This document shows, in pieces, positions 33,850-45,458 of a stretch of 64,000 nt of DNA (its first letter is position 1; each line of letters starts with the position of its first letter). The notes below the pieces were generated by a model. That model did not search any database, had not been told where the DNA came from, and saw nothing but the letters and a program-made list of their open reading frames with translations. A program made the translations under genes and the position numbers. Origin of the DNA: Rhizophagus irregularis (Eukaryota; Glomeromycota; Glomeromycetes; Glomerales; Glomeraceae); contig NC_089430.1 in NCBI RefSeq assembly GCF_026210795.1, positions 2,852,001 to 2,916,000 of the forward strand, read 5' to 3'.

Positions 33850-35684
33850 ATCCAAAGGCATGTACACATATATGATCTATCATTAAGAATAGCAAGGATT
33901 TACCTTCACGGATACCATATGTTACATGCCAAATTTCAAGAATATTTGAAAATCCAATATTTTTTTTAAGATCAATGCATTTATGATCATCGTTGCTTGA
34001 TTCTAACAAATCATTGCTTAAATTGCAAAGATTCTATTAAAAACAAGTCAACAAATAAAACTTCAGTTTTAGCTGCCTGCACTTTGTGCAACTGTACACA
34101 TATATATTGATTTTTAGCATCATGCATAGACCTATCTTGAATCTGTTGTTGTTAATAATGTAAGCAATTCTGGTGATAAAATTTATCAATACTTGGGAAG
34201 AATCTATGAATTGTTGATGCTAAAATATTATTAGAAGGAAACTGTAATCATGCCAATTGCTATAATCATCTTTAATTGTCTCCGCTTTAATTCTTTTTCC
34301 ATTATCATGAAACAATCCACAAAGAGTATTATGATGATCCATTACACGCTATGTTGTTTGAATTCCAGCATTAAAACATGATTAATGTAACGCTTTTCCC
34401 ATGTCGTATGCATTGGATATAAGTTATCAGTAAGATATTGCCTTGCAACATCATGTTTGTTAAGTAAATCTCCATTCAACTTGAAACTGTTGAATATTTA
34501 GTGTATTACATAAATTATCAAATGCAATAAGAAACTCTTGAAATTAATTACCAAGTTTACTACGTAGGTGTATCTTGATATTTTGTTTTAATGAACATGA
34601 ACTATGTTTTCGAGAAAATTTCCCTTAATCACATTATGCATTGCAAACCAGCATCTGAAAATATAACAAGAGGAGTAATATTATTGTAGCTTTTTCAGAC
34701 CATCCAAAACCCAACATAAGTGACATATCGTATTTATTGGCACCAAATGTAGTATCACAGATGATAACATCTGAATACAGCAATAAATTGATTTGCTTAG
34801 GTGTCATCCACATAATTCTTGTGAGATTATTATTAGCAGTAAATGAATCAATAAACCAAAGTGGATCATCATCTTGTTTTAAAGAGATTATTTTCTTTAA
34901 TAAATTTGAAGCATCATTATCTGGTTCATTACCAGGTATTGATCATGCTATTATTTTGGCTTATTGAATGGCATTGGACAAATCTCGAAAAAAAAATTTA
35001 TCTGGATATCTTGCTTCAAGTAATTGACGTTGTACAGCAGCATCAATATTCGCTACAATTGTATAAAATTGAACCTCATCAAACGTTTCCTTAAGCTGAT
35101 GTGAACCGATCTGTATCTACATGGAGAACATGATTATGTTCTGTTACAAAAGTGAAAACATGTGGATGTTGACGCTTTGCTGGCCAATAAATAATAATAT
35201 GTCATTAACAGTTGCACTTTTTGCTCCCTTTATTTCTCTGTTTAATATATCAGCAACCTTTTTAGGCTTATAAATTCCAGATCGATCACAGGCAAATGAA
35301 ACACTAGTTGTACGATCTTTACTGATTACTTTTCGTATTTTGATCCACACAAACTCTATTTGTTGTGTACAATGGATTAATTCCATATCAACATTGTTCC
35401 AAGACTCAAATTCCAAACCAATTCTTAAACTAGTTGGTGAATGGGTATTATTCACTTCGTCCAAACTTTGAATTTCAGATTAAAGAAATTGATCCATGAT
35501 TGTTTCAATTTTGTAATCAAGTGCAAGAGAATTACGAGGATTATAATGTTGTTCATTTTGATAACCTAGTACCTTCCCGTTCAATATAGTTGTGAAAAGC
35601 TGTTAAACAAAAAAGAAACATAAATTTGATTTAAACCGCAAAAAAAAAATAAAAGAAATAACAAAAACTTACCTGGAAAGTCAT
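33850..35684 (-). pseudogene. MULE transposase with FAR1-like N-terminal domain, decayed
   Basis: The minus strand starts MTFQ (35684) and passes a GT...AG intron. It continues LFTTILNGKVLGYQNEQHYN, a linker, then a FAR1-type domain (LRIGLEFESWNNVDMELI, FVWIKIRKVISKDRTTSVSF). From about 35080 downward, in shifting frames, it shows the MULE catalytic region: LLYSDVIICDTTFGANKYDM (first Asp of the DDE triad in CDTTF), SLMLGFGWSEKATII, VISDA and QFQVEWRF. Many stops and frameshifts show it is dead. FAR1 plus MULE is a known architecture of Mutator-like elements. Fragments of its first exon recur at 37818-37945 and 43199-43450. Confidence 0.75.
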
Positions 35685-35802
35685 AAGAGTAACTCGTTTC
35701 CATTGTGAAATTCAACACGAAAACCATAGGAAAGAAAGAGATCGGAGCTATAGAGTATGTAAAAGTATCACGTTATTAAAAATTGTCTACAATAAATCTA
35801 TG

Positions 35803-35976
35803 TACCGTATTTTTCCAAATTTAGTCCCCCCGAAATTGGGCACCCCTACCAACTTTGATCAAAAGATTAATATATAAAATACTAGTAAAAAAAACTTCCA
35901 AAATTAAGCACCTCCCCAAGTTTTTTAACCAAAATCCTTGTAAAAAAGGGGTGACTAATTTTGGAAAAATACGTTA
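35803..35976. mobile_element. Short Tc1/mariner-type MITE, 174 bp
   Basis: The ends TACCGTATTTTTCCAAATTT (35803) and CTAATTTTGGAAAAATACG (to 35974) are inverted repeats of about 25 bp, bounded by TA. The interior is a second inverted arrangement (CCCCCCGAAATTGGGCACCC and AATTAAGCACCTCCCC). Confidence 0.75.
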
Positions 35977-35989
35977 TATGGCGGCATAT

Positions 35990-37770
35990 TACTTTATACT
36001 GTAGTAACTGTACTGTATATTCTTATTTATTTCTAATAATGAAGCGAAGAAAAATTTTTTTGACTTTTTTTTTAAAAATATCTTAAAAGAAAGTCTCGAT
36101 CATAAAACAATTCGTAATTTTCACAAAAAATATGGTGATATTCATTTTTCTTTCCTAAGAAGGAAAATCAGTATGTTCCGTATCATCCTATGTTACAAAT
36201 ATTAATTTTATTTCAACGTTGAAAAATTATAATCACCATCGCTCTAAAAAAGAGTTACCGATTCACACGCGAAAAAGGTTTCTAAGCCATTTTTTATATT
36301 AAATGTTTTTTTTGGAACATACATAAAATGTTGGTTATTTATTTATTTTTTTATTTTTTTATGTTTGTAACATTATTATTTACTAATTGTTTACTAAATT
36401 TACCTGAATAAAAAAAAATTACTCATTATAATCGCTAAATTACAAAAAAAAAAAAAAAATCTTTTTTTCTTTCTTCGATTCTTTACTTCTTTCTCCATAT
36501 GGTCAGATCATCAAATGCTGTAGATTTATTGTACTTTTTTTTATGCATGGGATCCAGATATGATAACATCATCAGGAATATTTGTAATCACTCATTCTTG
36601 TATATATATAAATTTTTTGTTTTATTTAAATCATCATGAAAAAAAGAAAAAAATTAATAATATAATTTGTTTTTCACATTGGATTTGATTCTTTTACTTT
36701 TTTTCATGAACTTTAATATTAAATTTGAAACGAGATTTGTTATGTACAGTACAGTATTATTATTTCGATTTTGGTAAATAAATGAGGTTAAAAAAAGTAT
36801 ATTTTGATCGTCAAAACAAATTGAATACCCATGATTGCATGATTTGTATCTCTTGACTGATCTACATTTAGCCAAAAATCATTTAGCCGAAAATCCGTGT
36901 ATGCTGAGAACTCGTGTGATTTTTATGAATATAAAAGAATTCAACTTCAGTTCCCACAGAGTCTTAGTACATAATAACAGATACAACAGCAATCAGAACT
37001 TTTCCATAGAAATCAATTTATAAACTCTATTATAAATGGATAATAATTATAATAATTCAAACTTTATTGATGAAGATGATTTACGACTGTCAACAACTAA
37101 TTCTCATCCAAATGTTAATTGCAGTGCTCCTTGCAATTACAATAATAATAATGACTGTCCCATGATGAATATCAATACATCTGGTAGCGTTACTACGTCT
37201 TCGCAATCTTACCCTACTACATCATCAGATCCCCCGCATCCCTTACCGCAATATATTCAACAAATTCAACCTGTTTATCAACAAAATATTGAAAATAACA
37301 TTCAACAACACACTACTCAGCCTATTACCCAGAACGTACCGCAAAATAATTACAATACTTCTCGTTATACTCACTTCCCCTCCAATGATTAATTCCTCTC
37401 AAACGAATCATTCTGAAATCTTTACATTTGATATTCCCGGATCCAAAGTTATCATTATCCCACTTTCTTCTCAATGATTAATTCCTTTAAATGAACCTTT
37501 CTGAAATCTTTAACTTATTCATTTGATTTGAACTCTCTTACTCTCAAAATATATTGTACGCACTGTTATTTTCATAGTTTTATTCTTTATTATTCTTTTA
37601 ATTTCATTTTTTATTATCTCCTATTTGTAAAATTATATCTAAATTTCAAATAAAGTATTTGTAAAATCACATTTAATATTAATAAGATACCCGTCAAAGC
37701 GTCAAATACTATTACACAGTTGTATGATAAGTACGTTTGATTGAACTATTCGCCATTCATTTGATTGTTT
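35990..37770 (+). repeat. Repeated block A (with Gln/Asn-rich gene), partner of 39400-42870
   Basis: The leader (CTGTATATTCTTATTTATTTC onward), the middle (CATCATGAAAAAAAGAAAAA), the Gln/Asn-rich gene and its 3' flank (ACTCTCTTACTCTCAAAATA) all recur in the same order in block B. Block B additionally contains a Tigger-like element. Confidence 0.85.
37036..37392 (+). pseudogene. Gln/Asn-rich protein gene, copy A, truncated by a frameshifting deletion
   Basis: MDNNYNNSNFIDEDDLRLST is followed by Asn-rich and Ser/Thr/Pro-rich sequence and a Gln-rich stretch (PQYIQQIQPVYQQNIENNIQ). The frame then stops at 118 residues. Compared with copy B (42098), 53 bp are missing after AATACTTCT, which throws the conserved C-terminal motif out of frame. 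Read in the next frame the motif is still there (SQTNHSEIFTFDIPGSKVII). Copy A is therefore a damaged paralogue, possibly still expressed as a shorter Gln/Asn-rich protein. Confidence 0.6.
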
Positions 37771-37817
37771 TTTGTAAAAGATTCAAAAGTCGATCATAGC
37801 AAAAGTATCACTTTGCT

Positions 37818-37945
37818 TTGAATTTCAGACTTGTCATGGGAAATTTCATGTCCATTATGCTCAAAGAAATTGATCCATGATTGTAATCAAGTGCAAGAGG
37901 ATTACAGTAGGAAAGAAAGAGATCGGAGCTATAAAAGTATGTAAA
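37818..37945 (-). pseudogene. MULE first-exon fragment, copy A
   Basis: Matches the region encoding the N-terminus of the MULE transposase at 35440-35765. Shared phrases include TCAAAGAAATTGATCCATGA, GTAATCAAGTGCAAGAG and GGAAAGAAAGAGATCGGAGC. Internal parts are deleted. It lies just after the Gln/Asn-rich gene, as does its partner at 43199. Confidence 0.7.
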
Positions 37946-38034
37946 GTTTTTATTCGTGCGACGTAAAAAAAATGTATCCCGGGAATCAATTTTATTGGTT
38001 TAAATAGATCATCACGTGTTCCGATGTTTTTGCA

Positions 38035-38702
38035 GGGGTTAGATAAATTAACGGGGGACACTCTAATAACCAGAACTGTCGCCACCATAAATTGGTTACA
38101 CAATCGAAATCTACTATAAAATTGCGCAAATTTTTCGACGCGTACGCATAGAAAAGCAGCCGATCTCAGAAGTCAAGGTTATATATGCTAGCTCTATACA
38201 GGCGAAGTTTTTTTATTAAAATTAGATCACTGGTTGCTTTGTTCTTAATTTTATATGTTTTTTGCTCTTTTATGATAGAAAGTTAAAATTACATCCTTTT
38301 TTTTCGAGATTTCAATAAGTATATACTAAATATTTTTATGTAAAACGTTTTAAAATAGCCTTTTCTTCTTTTATTATGGATTATTTTCAAGTGTGTAATA
38401 AAATTTTATATGTTTTTGAGGTATTTCAAACAGCCGATCCAAAATTTTAAAAAATATAGACAGAATATTTCGAATATTTTCGTGTAGTTTCACATTTCGT
38501 CATCACCGATTTATCATTTTTTTTCATTGATTATCGGCAGATCTTTCACTTTAAATATGGGGTACCGTTGTATTTTACTATTAACTCATAGTAATTTACA
38601 TATGGAGACAGTCAGACAGTTTTGGTGATCATTTGACCAGTCTGGTTAGCCTGTGTAATATATGTGTTGGCCCCCCGCCCCCCGTTAATTTATCAACTAC
38701 CC
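38035..38702. mobile_element. Inverted-repeat element with G/C-tract ends
   Basis: The left arm GGGGTTAGATAAATTAACGG (38035 onward) pairs with the right arm CCGTTAATTTATCAACTACC (38683-38702), followed inside by G or C runs (GGGGG and CCCCCCGCCCCCC). The interior has no coding frame. No target duplication was identified, so the element class is unknown. Confidence 0.5.
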
Positions 38703-39252
38703 ATCAAAAAATTTTCGGTAACGTGACTTGACGAGTTTTATTGGTCAGATTTAGAACATTTGTCTTAAAAATACTTGTAAAAAAACGTTTAATTTAAATA
38801 TTTCCTATCAGTTATAGTCCTTTTCACTTCATAAATTTACTGTTGGTTTTTTTTTATTAAAATAAGTTATTATTTTAGAATTTAACAGTAAATCTTCGTG
38901 TTATTTATATAATTTAATAATAGTAATAAAAAGATAACTTGATAGTTCACCTTCATACTCCTAAGGTTGTAAATAAATTTAAATTTTGTATTTAATATAA
39001 AAAAGCGCTTTTATTTTCACAACACAATAAGATTAAGAAAATAGAATAGAATAAACTATAATAAAAAAGAATAATATACATTTCAAGGTGAATTACTGGA
39101 AAAAACACGCAAATACAAAACAGTTGGGATAAGTAAACTGAATGTGAAAAATACTTTCATTGATATATCTACTATTTTTAGATTAGTAATACAAAGTCAC
39201 GTTACCGAAATTTTTTTTGGTGGTGTTCTTGGGGTAGTTGATTTTGCGTTAA
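38685..39252. repeat. Long inverted repeat sharing an arm with the element to its left
   Basis: ATCAACTACCCATC and AAAAATTTTCGGTAACGTGA (38692-38727) pair with TCACGTTACCGAAATTTTTT and GGGGTAGTTGAT (39198-39242). The left arm overlaps the right end of the 38035 element. The two could be parts of one rearranged element with three related ends. Confidence 0.5.
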
Positions 39253-39736
39253 AATCTAATTTGGATATATTGGACAAGTTTAAAATCGTGACAAATATCA
39301 TTGTAAATGTATTCTATAATATTTGCCTTTTACAAAAAATTCCGACAGTGCTATGTATTATGTAATTTGCGTTTTTTTACATATAACTGATTTGACGTGT
39401 TTCCTATTCTTAACTAGTATATGGCGACAATTATTACATATTACTATATACTGTATATTCTTATTTATTTCTAAAAAAAAAATCAAAATACTAATAAAAA
39501 AAAATTATTATAATGAGAAGCGAGATAAAATTTTTTTTTTTTTTTTGATTAACAATCAAAAAATCTAGAAAGTCCGATCATAAAAACAAACAACGTAATT
39601 GGCACAAAAAATACGGTGATATTCATTATAATTATTATTAGAAAATGTTCCATTTTTTCTAAGAAGGAAATTAGTCATCTATGTTCCACATAAAATGTTG
39701 TAATGTCCAAAGTGATTTAATTTGTTAAACGATATA

Positions 39737-40812
39737 CAGTCAAAGCTCATTATAGTAAACCCTTGGTTCCAGTCATTTAGTCATTTTTATTTACTATAAC
39801 GAATATTTACAATAGCGAAAAATCTCTTTATAGCAAACTTAATATAAAAATAAATAAAATTTCTTATTAGTCCGTGGTGGTACAAAATATCCCGTTGTCC
39901 GTCCGCTTGTTCTTTGAGTCGACGTTTAATTGGTTCATATATTACACGCGATCGGTTAATTGAGCATGTGGTTAGGGAGCTTACACATATTATGTAATTA
40001 TCAAAGGGGGGGAGGGAAGTAACCAAAATCTTACGTTACACTTAATAAAATTATATGATTTATAAATATTATAATTTGATTGAATTTGATTGGTTATTAA
40101 ATCTGACAAGGGGGGGAGCCGGGGAGGGGAGTAAGTTTATATTAAACTGAATATTACGTAATATGTGTAACTCCCCTTATCTTATAAGCTCCGGACTACG
40201 TAACGGTTTACCGTTTCCCTAGTAATGAATGTTTTTGATGTACTGTATATACACATGCAATTACATATTTTAAGTATTTAATCTAAAACAAATCTAATGT
40301 AATTTGTTTTGTATTATCTGGAGTTCACCTATTAATTTTTGATCTTAAAGTATTAAGGGTCTTTAATTCTGTATAATTTGTTGTAATATTATCAGGCAAA
40401 TTTTTAAAATATTTAATCACCTTTTCTAAACTCTTCAACGCTTCTCTATTAGTAATAACGTCTATTTCTTCTGGTGTTTCATCATCTTCTGCATCATCAT
40501 TTTCAGCAGTTGGAATTACCGCAGCTAAAATATCTTCATCTGATAATTGTTCAATTGGTATTTCATCATCAATATGAATAAAATCTTCTTTTTCTTTACC
40601 TTTTCTACTTGGCGGAACAACGAAAAAAAAAGTTGTATTATGATAAATGGCGTTTTATTGATTAAAAAAAAAGGAAATATATTACCAAAATGATTTACAT
40701 TTTATTTATGATTTACATGTGTGAAATTTATTATTGATTGGATTGGGGGAATAAAAAAAGTTTAATATAAGCAAAATTTACTATAACGAACTTATAACGA
40801 GCAGTATAGTTT
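39737..40812 (-). mobile_element. Tigger/pogo-like element with internal deletion
   Basis: The left end CAGTCAAAGCTCATTATAGT preceded by TA resembles pogo-type termini. The right end (about 40780-40812) carries the inverted counterpart TTTACTATAACGAACTTATA. It keeps only the last part of a transposase gene (40325-40622, minus strand). The right boundary is blurred by a short tandem repeat. Confidence 0.6.
40325..40622 (-). pseudogene. C-terminal fragment of a pogo/Tigger (CENP-B-like) transposase
   Basis: The minus strand reads VVPPSRKGKEKEDFIHIDDE, IPIEQLSDEDILAAVIPTA, an acidic run (ENDDAEDDETPEEIDV), then ITNREALKSLEKVIKYLKNL, PDNITTNYTEL and a TGA stop at 40327-40325. An acidic linker followed by an ALKSLEKVIKYL-type helix is the usual C-terminus of Tigger/CENP-B-like DDE transposases. 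The helix-turn-helix and DDE parts are absent, so it is a relic. A similar C-terminus occurs in the element at 49.8 kb. Confidence 0.65.
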
Positions 40813-40888
40813 TTATCTATACAGTATAATTTTTTATCTATACAGTATATTTTTATCTATACAGTATAGTTTTTTTATACTATACTAT
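40808..40888. repeat. Short tandem repeat, about 21 bp
   Basis: The unit TTTTTATCTATACAGTATA recurs about four times with small changes, at the right edge of the Tigger-like element. Confidence 0.8.
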
Positions 40889-42097
40889 ACAACATCGGCC
40901 TTTTATTTATTTATTTATGTTTGTAATATTATTTACTAAATTTACCCGAATAAAAAAAATTACTCATTACAATCAAGTTACTTCATTGAAACAAGAGGCT
41001 TAAAACAATATTTCTTGCTAAATTTAAAAAAAAAAGAAAAAAAATATCTTTTTTTTCTTTCTTCGGTTATTTTGATGATGCATTGATATTATTAATGAAA
41101 AACGGAACTTCGTTCAAATAATCATAAATTTCCTGATAATATTATCAAATTCCCGATTCGAGTATAAAAAAAGTAGTTCTTTGACTTCTTTCTCCATACT
41201 TATTCAAACCGCTGTAGATACTTTTTTTTGTGCATGGGATGCGGAATTTCCGCTCATTCAACAGTACAAATATATATATATAAATTTTTTTTATTTAAAT
41301 CATCATGAAAAAAAGAAAAAAATTAATAATATAATTTGGTTTCACACTGGATTTGATTCTTTTTACTTTTTTTTCCTGAACTTTAATATTAAATCTGAAA
41401 CGAGGATTGTTATGTGCAGTATTTATATTTTATATTATGAAATAATAAAAGTTTATTTTGATCGTCAAAACAAAATTGATCAAATATACCAAATATACCC
41501 AATAGACCGAGAAGAAGAAATTTTTAACTGAAATTAGCCGATAATTCCATTTTATTATTTTTCACTAACCGATTGGTACCAATCAATGCAAAAAATAAAT
41601 TAGTCACGTGATTTCATAACTAAACGTAAAATGTGAGTAAAGTGTAAAATGTGAGTAAAATGTAAAATATGTAACTATAAACAAAATAAAATGTGAGTAA
41701 AATGTAAAATGTGTAACTATAAACAAAAATTAATCCATAAATGCAAAATGTTAAATGTAACTAAACAAATCTATAACTTTTTAAATGTAATTCCCAAGAA
41801 CTCGTTAAAAATAAGATGATACAAAATGAATATAAAAGAGTTCAACTTCTTCACTTCCCAGTTCCCACAGAGTCTTAATACATAAACGGAAACCGTTTAA
41901 GTCCTTAACTCGCAATTCATTTATTTATTTGGCATATTTCAGGGTCAAATAGGTAGTGTTACATAAATCGTGATACATATTCAAAACTAGTTCAGGATAA
42001 GTGAATAGTCCTCGCTAACTTCAACAATAACAGATACAACAGATACAACAGCAATCAGAACTTTTCCATAGAATTCAATTTATAAACTCTATTAATA

Positions 42098-42604
42098 ATG
42101 GATAATAATTATAATAATCTAAACTTTAATGATGAAGGTGATTTACGATCGTCAACAACTGATTCTTATTCAAATGTTAATTGCAGTGCTCCTTGCAATT
42201 ACAATAATAATAATGACTGTCCCATAATGAATACCAATACATCTGGTAGCGTTACTACATCTTCGCAATCTTACTCTACTACATCATCAGATCCCCCGCA
42301 TCCCTTACCACAATATACTCAACAAATTCAACAAACTCAACAACCCGTTTATCAACAAAATCTTGAAAATAACATTCAACAATACACTACTCAGCCTATT
42401 ACCCAGAACGTACCGCAAAATAATTACAATACTTCTCAAACTAATCATTTTGAAGTCTTTACGTTTGAAATTCCCGGGATCAAAATTATCGTTATACTCA
42501 CCTCCCCTCCAATGATTAATTCCTCTCAAACGAATCAGTCTGAAATCTTTACATTTGATATTCCCGGATCCAAAGTTATCATTATCCCACTTTCTTTTCA
42601 ATGA
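42098..42604 (+). CDS. Gln/Asn-rich protein with repeated FTF.IPG motif, copy B (168 aa)
   Basis: The start MDNNYNNLNFNDEGDLRSST is shared with copy A. Residues 30-60 are Asn-rich (YNNNNDCPIMNTNTSGSV) and 60-130 are Ser/Thr/Pro/Gln-rich, including QQIQQTQQPVYQQNLENNIQ. The C-terminal third holds two copies of one motif: SQTNHFEVFTFEIPGIKIIV (about 118-137) and SQTNQSEIFTFDIPGSKVII (about 143-162). The composition suggests a disordered, prion-like N-terminus attached to a short beta-prone repeat. There is no signal peptide or membrane segment. Function unknown. Conservation of the frame between two otherwise decayed blocks is mild evidence for selection. Confidence 0.6.
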   Translation: MDNNYNNLNFNDEGDLRSSTTDSYSNVNCSAPCNYNNNNDCPIMNTNTSGSVTTSSQSYSTTSSDPPHPLPQYTQQIQQTQQPVYQQNLENNIQQYTTQPITQNVPQNNYNTSQTNHFEVFTFEIPGIKIIVILTSPPMINSSQTNQSEIFTFDIPGSKVIIIPLSFQ

Positions 42605-43198
42605 TTAATTCCTTTAAATGAATCTTTCTGGAATCTTTAACTTATTCATTTGATTTGAACTCTCTTACTCTCAAAATATATTATACGCATTGTTATTTTC
42701 ATAGTTTTATTCTTTATTATTCTTTTAATTTCATTGTTTTATTATCTCCTATTTGTAAAATTATATCTAAATTTCAAATAAAGTATTTGTAAAATCACAT
42801 TTAATATTAATAAGATACCCGTCAAAGTGTCAAATACTATTACACGTTTGATTGAACTATTCACCATTCATTTTGATTGTTTTTTATGTAAAACATGTAA
42901 AACATACAATTCCATATCACTTTGCTTTTCAAAAATCAAATCTAAATTAGGCAACTAAGATTTCATAATGTTACACAAAAATTCGCGCCACGATTTTAGT
43001 TTAAAAAAGGCCTATAATAAAATAAAATAAAATAACATCTATTTTAAGTTTACTTCTCATAATGTTATTTATTTTGGTGCCATAAAAAAAAATGATGTCA
43101 ATTATGCAGTGTCGTGTCGCACAATTTCAAATGCATATTATATTTTATTTTTATTCACTGTATGCAACAAGTCAAAAATTTTTATACCAATTCTTATG

Positions 43199-43450
43199 AA
43201 TGGGTATTATTCACTTTGTCCAAACTTTGAATTTCAGATTTTTTATGAGAAATTCCATGTCCATTATACTCAAAGAAATTGATCCATGATTGTTTCGTTT
43301 TTGTAATCAAGTGCAAGAAGATTAAGAGGATTATAATGTTGTTTATTTTGATAACCTAGTATCTTCCCGTTCAATATAGTTGTGAAAAGCTGTTAAATGA
43401 AAAAAAAGAAACATAAATTTGATTTAACCCGCAAAAAACAAAAGAAAATA
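43199..43450 (-). pseudogene. MULE first-exon fragment, copy B
   Basis: Runs parallel to 35440-35690: TGGGTATTATTCACTTTGTC, TCAAAGAAATTGATCCATGA, TATAGTTGTGAAAAGCTGTT and AAACATAAATTTGATTTAA. It repeats the end of the first intron and the start of the second exon of the MULE gene. Like copy A it sits downstream of the Gln/Asn-rich gene and on the opposite strand. Confidence 0.75.
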
Positions 43451-45458
43451 ACTGGTAATACAAAAATTGTCCAAGTGGCCCAGGCACAGTTGCCTTATTT
43501 CGAACTGCGTATAACATGTAATGAAGTGACATAATAGAGATCAGGCTACATAATAAAAAACGTAAACATGTCAGCACGTAACCATGTGACAAAATCATCA
43601 CAGGGTAGTGTCCTCTATAACATGTAGTACAAGAATGTAGTATAGTATAACTTATCCTCTGTGGTGGTGATGACACAAAAATCAAAAATCGAAAACGAAT
43701 TTTTTATAAACGCATTAAATTTTGATATGTTCTACTCTCTGTTACTACGCAATCGGTGACAACAAAACTCAAAAGTAAGTCTTGTGTTGGCGGAGGAGAT
43801 TAAGGAAAACAATACATTATCATGTTGAGTTTTCACGTAAAGAGACTTCAGGACCGAATTTCAAGGTGACATGGGAGGAGTGAGACTTGATTTAAAACCG
43901 TGAAATGAGTTTGAAGACTTAAATCCCCTGGTAATGAGATGGTTAGAACAGAGAGATTCCGACCAAAAAAATAATAATAATTTAGCCCGTGTGGCTCCCT
44001 TAGTATAGAAATTTTCTACATATCTATATGTTGCGACATGTGAGCTTTTCTCAGTATCCCTATTGAATTAAATTGTTCCACAAAATTAATTATTTTATTA
44101 GTGTGATTTCGCATCTTTTCATTCGGATCATATTTTTTTGGTAACTACGGAGAAGTTAATTGGAATAAAACATAATATTTCTCACGTTAATGGATCTGAT
44201 CATGATTGGTAAGTTGTTACTGTATGTCAATAGATGGGCACGATGTATATTTAAAAATATGGTTTTAACGAGTTTCAATCAAATTTTGTTTTTGTAATAC
44301 ACTGAGTAGTTTTGATAACGATTGCTACGAGTTACCACGAGTTATACATACAAACTTTTATATAGTGTAGTAGACAGATCAAAAAAAAAATGTGCCAATC
44401 TTCACAACAGACAATACTATGTATAGTCGTTATTTTAATTAAAGATATTTGTATTTTGTTCTGGTTTGTGTTCCGATTGTATTTGATAAAAAAAACGTGT
44501 TGTTCATATTACATCACAACACCCTCAGGCATTTTTTTCATCTCCAAAAATTCTCCTATAGTATGGAATATTGTAGAGTTATTTAATGTAAACATTTCTC
44601 TTGATTAACGATGAAGATTTGGTAAATATGATCTGACCTATTCAGAGCGGTCATCACGTTTCTTTTTTTTCGAAGATTCCAGAAATCGAACGATTAATGT
44701 ATCTTAGCAATTAGTATGAAATTAAGGATCATTCTTATGGCATATTCAGAGAAATGTGCATTCATCATGATCTCATCAATCATGATAATTACAATTTCTA
44801 CTATATCTGAATGATACGTGATCACAAGGATCATATAAGATATTGTTTCCGAAAATTGATAACTAACGATAAAAGAAATTCTTTGATAAAATACGTATAA
44901 CTGTGTTTTTGATTCCGAACGAAATCATTTAAAATACAAACACAAACAGCAAATGATATAATTATCTGCTTCCCAATTAATAATATTGGTCACACCGGAA
45001 TCTCCGTTGCATTTCTTATTAAAAAAAATCACGAGTACTTCAGTTTTTGTCAGTTTGTTGGTCTAGAGTCCAACATCTTCGACTTTCTATAGGACGATCA
45101 CAATTATCATATGAGCAAGAGCAAAAGCAAAAACTTCCGACTCTCTGCTAGGCATTGATCATCATGAATAAAGTTCTATATGTTACATCACTAAAATAAA
45201 ACATACTTTAATAGTGGAAATAGTGGAACAAAATAGAATCAGAAATATTTATTCTTTTTTTTAGTGTTTACCTTTAGTCTCAAATCATCTATCATATTTT
45301 CAGTGAAGATTTGATTCTGCCGATTTTTATTAAGCATACTTTTACAATCATATGATTAAATTTTAATCAATAAAAATTAAATATTATATTAATCATGTGA
45401 TTTCAAAATGATTTATCGCGTCCCCAATTATACAATGTTCTTTTTCTATTTGGGAACG
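43451..45458. other. Intergenic, nothing firm
   Basis: An open minus-strand stretch at 43685-43371 overlaps the MULE fragment and is not convincing. The sequence is less A/T-biased than average around 43470-43940, yet no family, tRNA or splice pattern was recognised. Confidence 0.35.

Larger units (their letters stand above)
39400..42870 (+). repeat. Repeated block B (with Gln/Asn-rich gene), interrupted by a Tigger-like element
   Basis: Matches block A in order. The leader is 39430-39700, the middle 40905-41340, and the gene with flanks 42050-42870. The extra 1.1 kb at 39737-40812 is a transposon. An extra stretch at about 41590-42020 includes short direct repeats of AAAATGTGAGTAAAATGTAA. 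Confidence 0.8.

Noticed and set aside
43371-43685. 104-codon minus-strand ORF
   Set aside because: Overlaps the MULE first-exon fragment at one end and shows no motif. Reads like chance.
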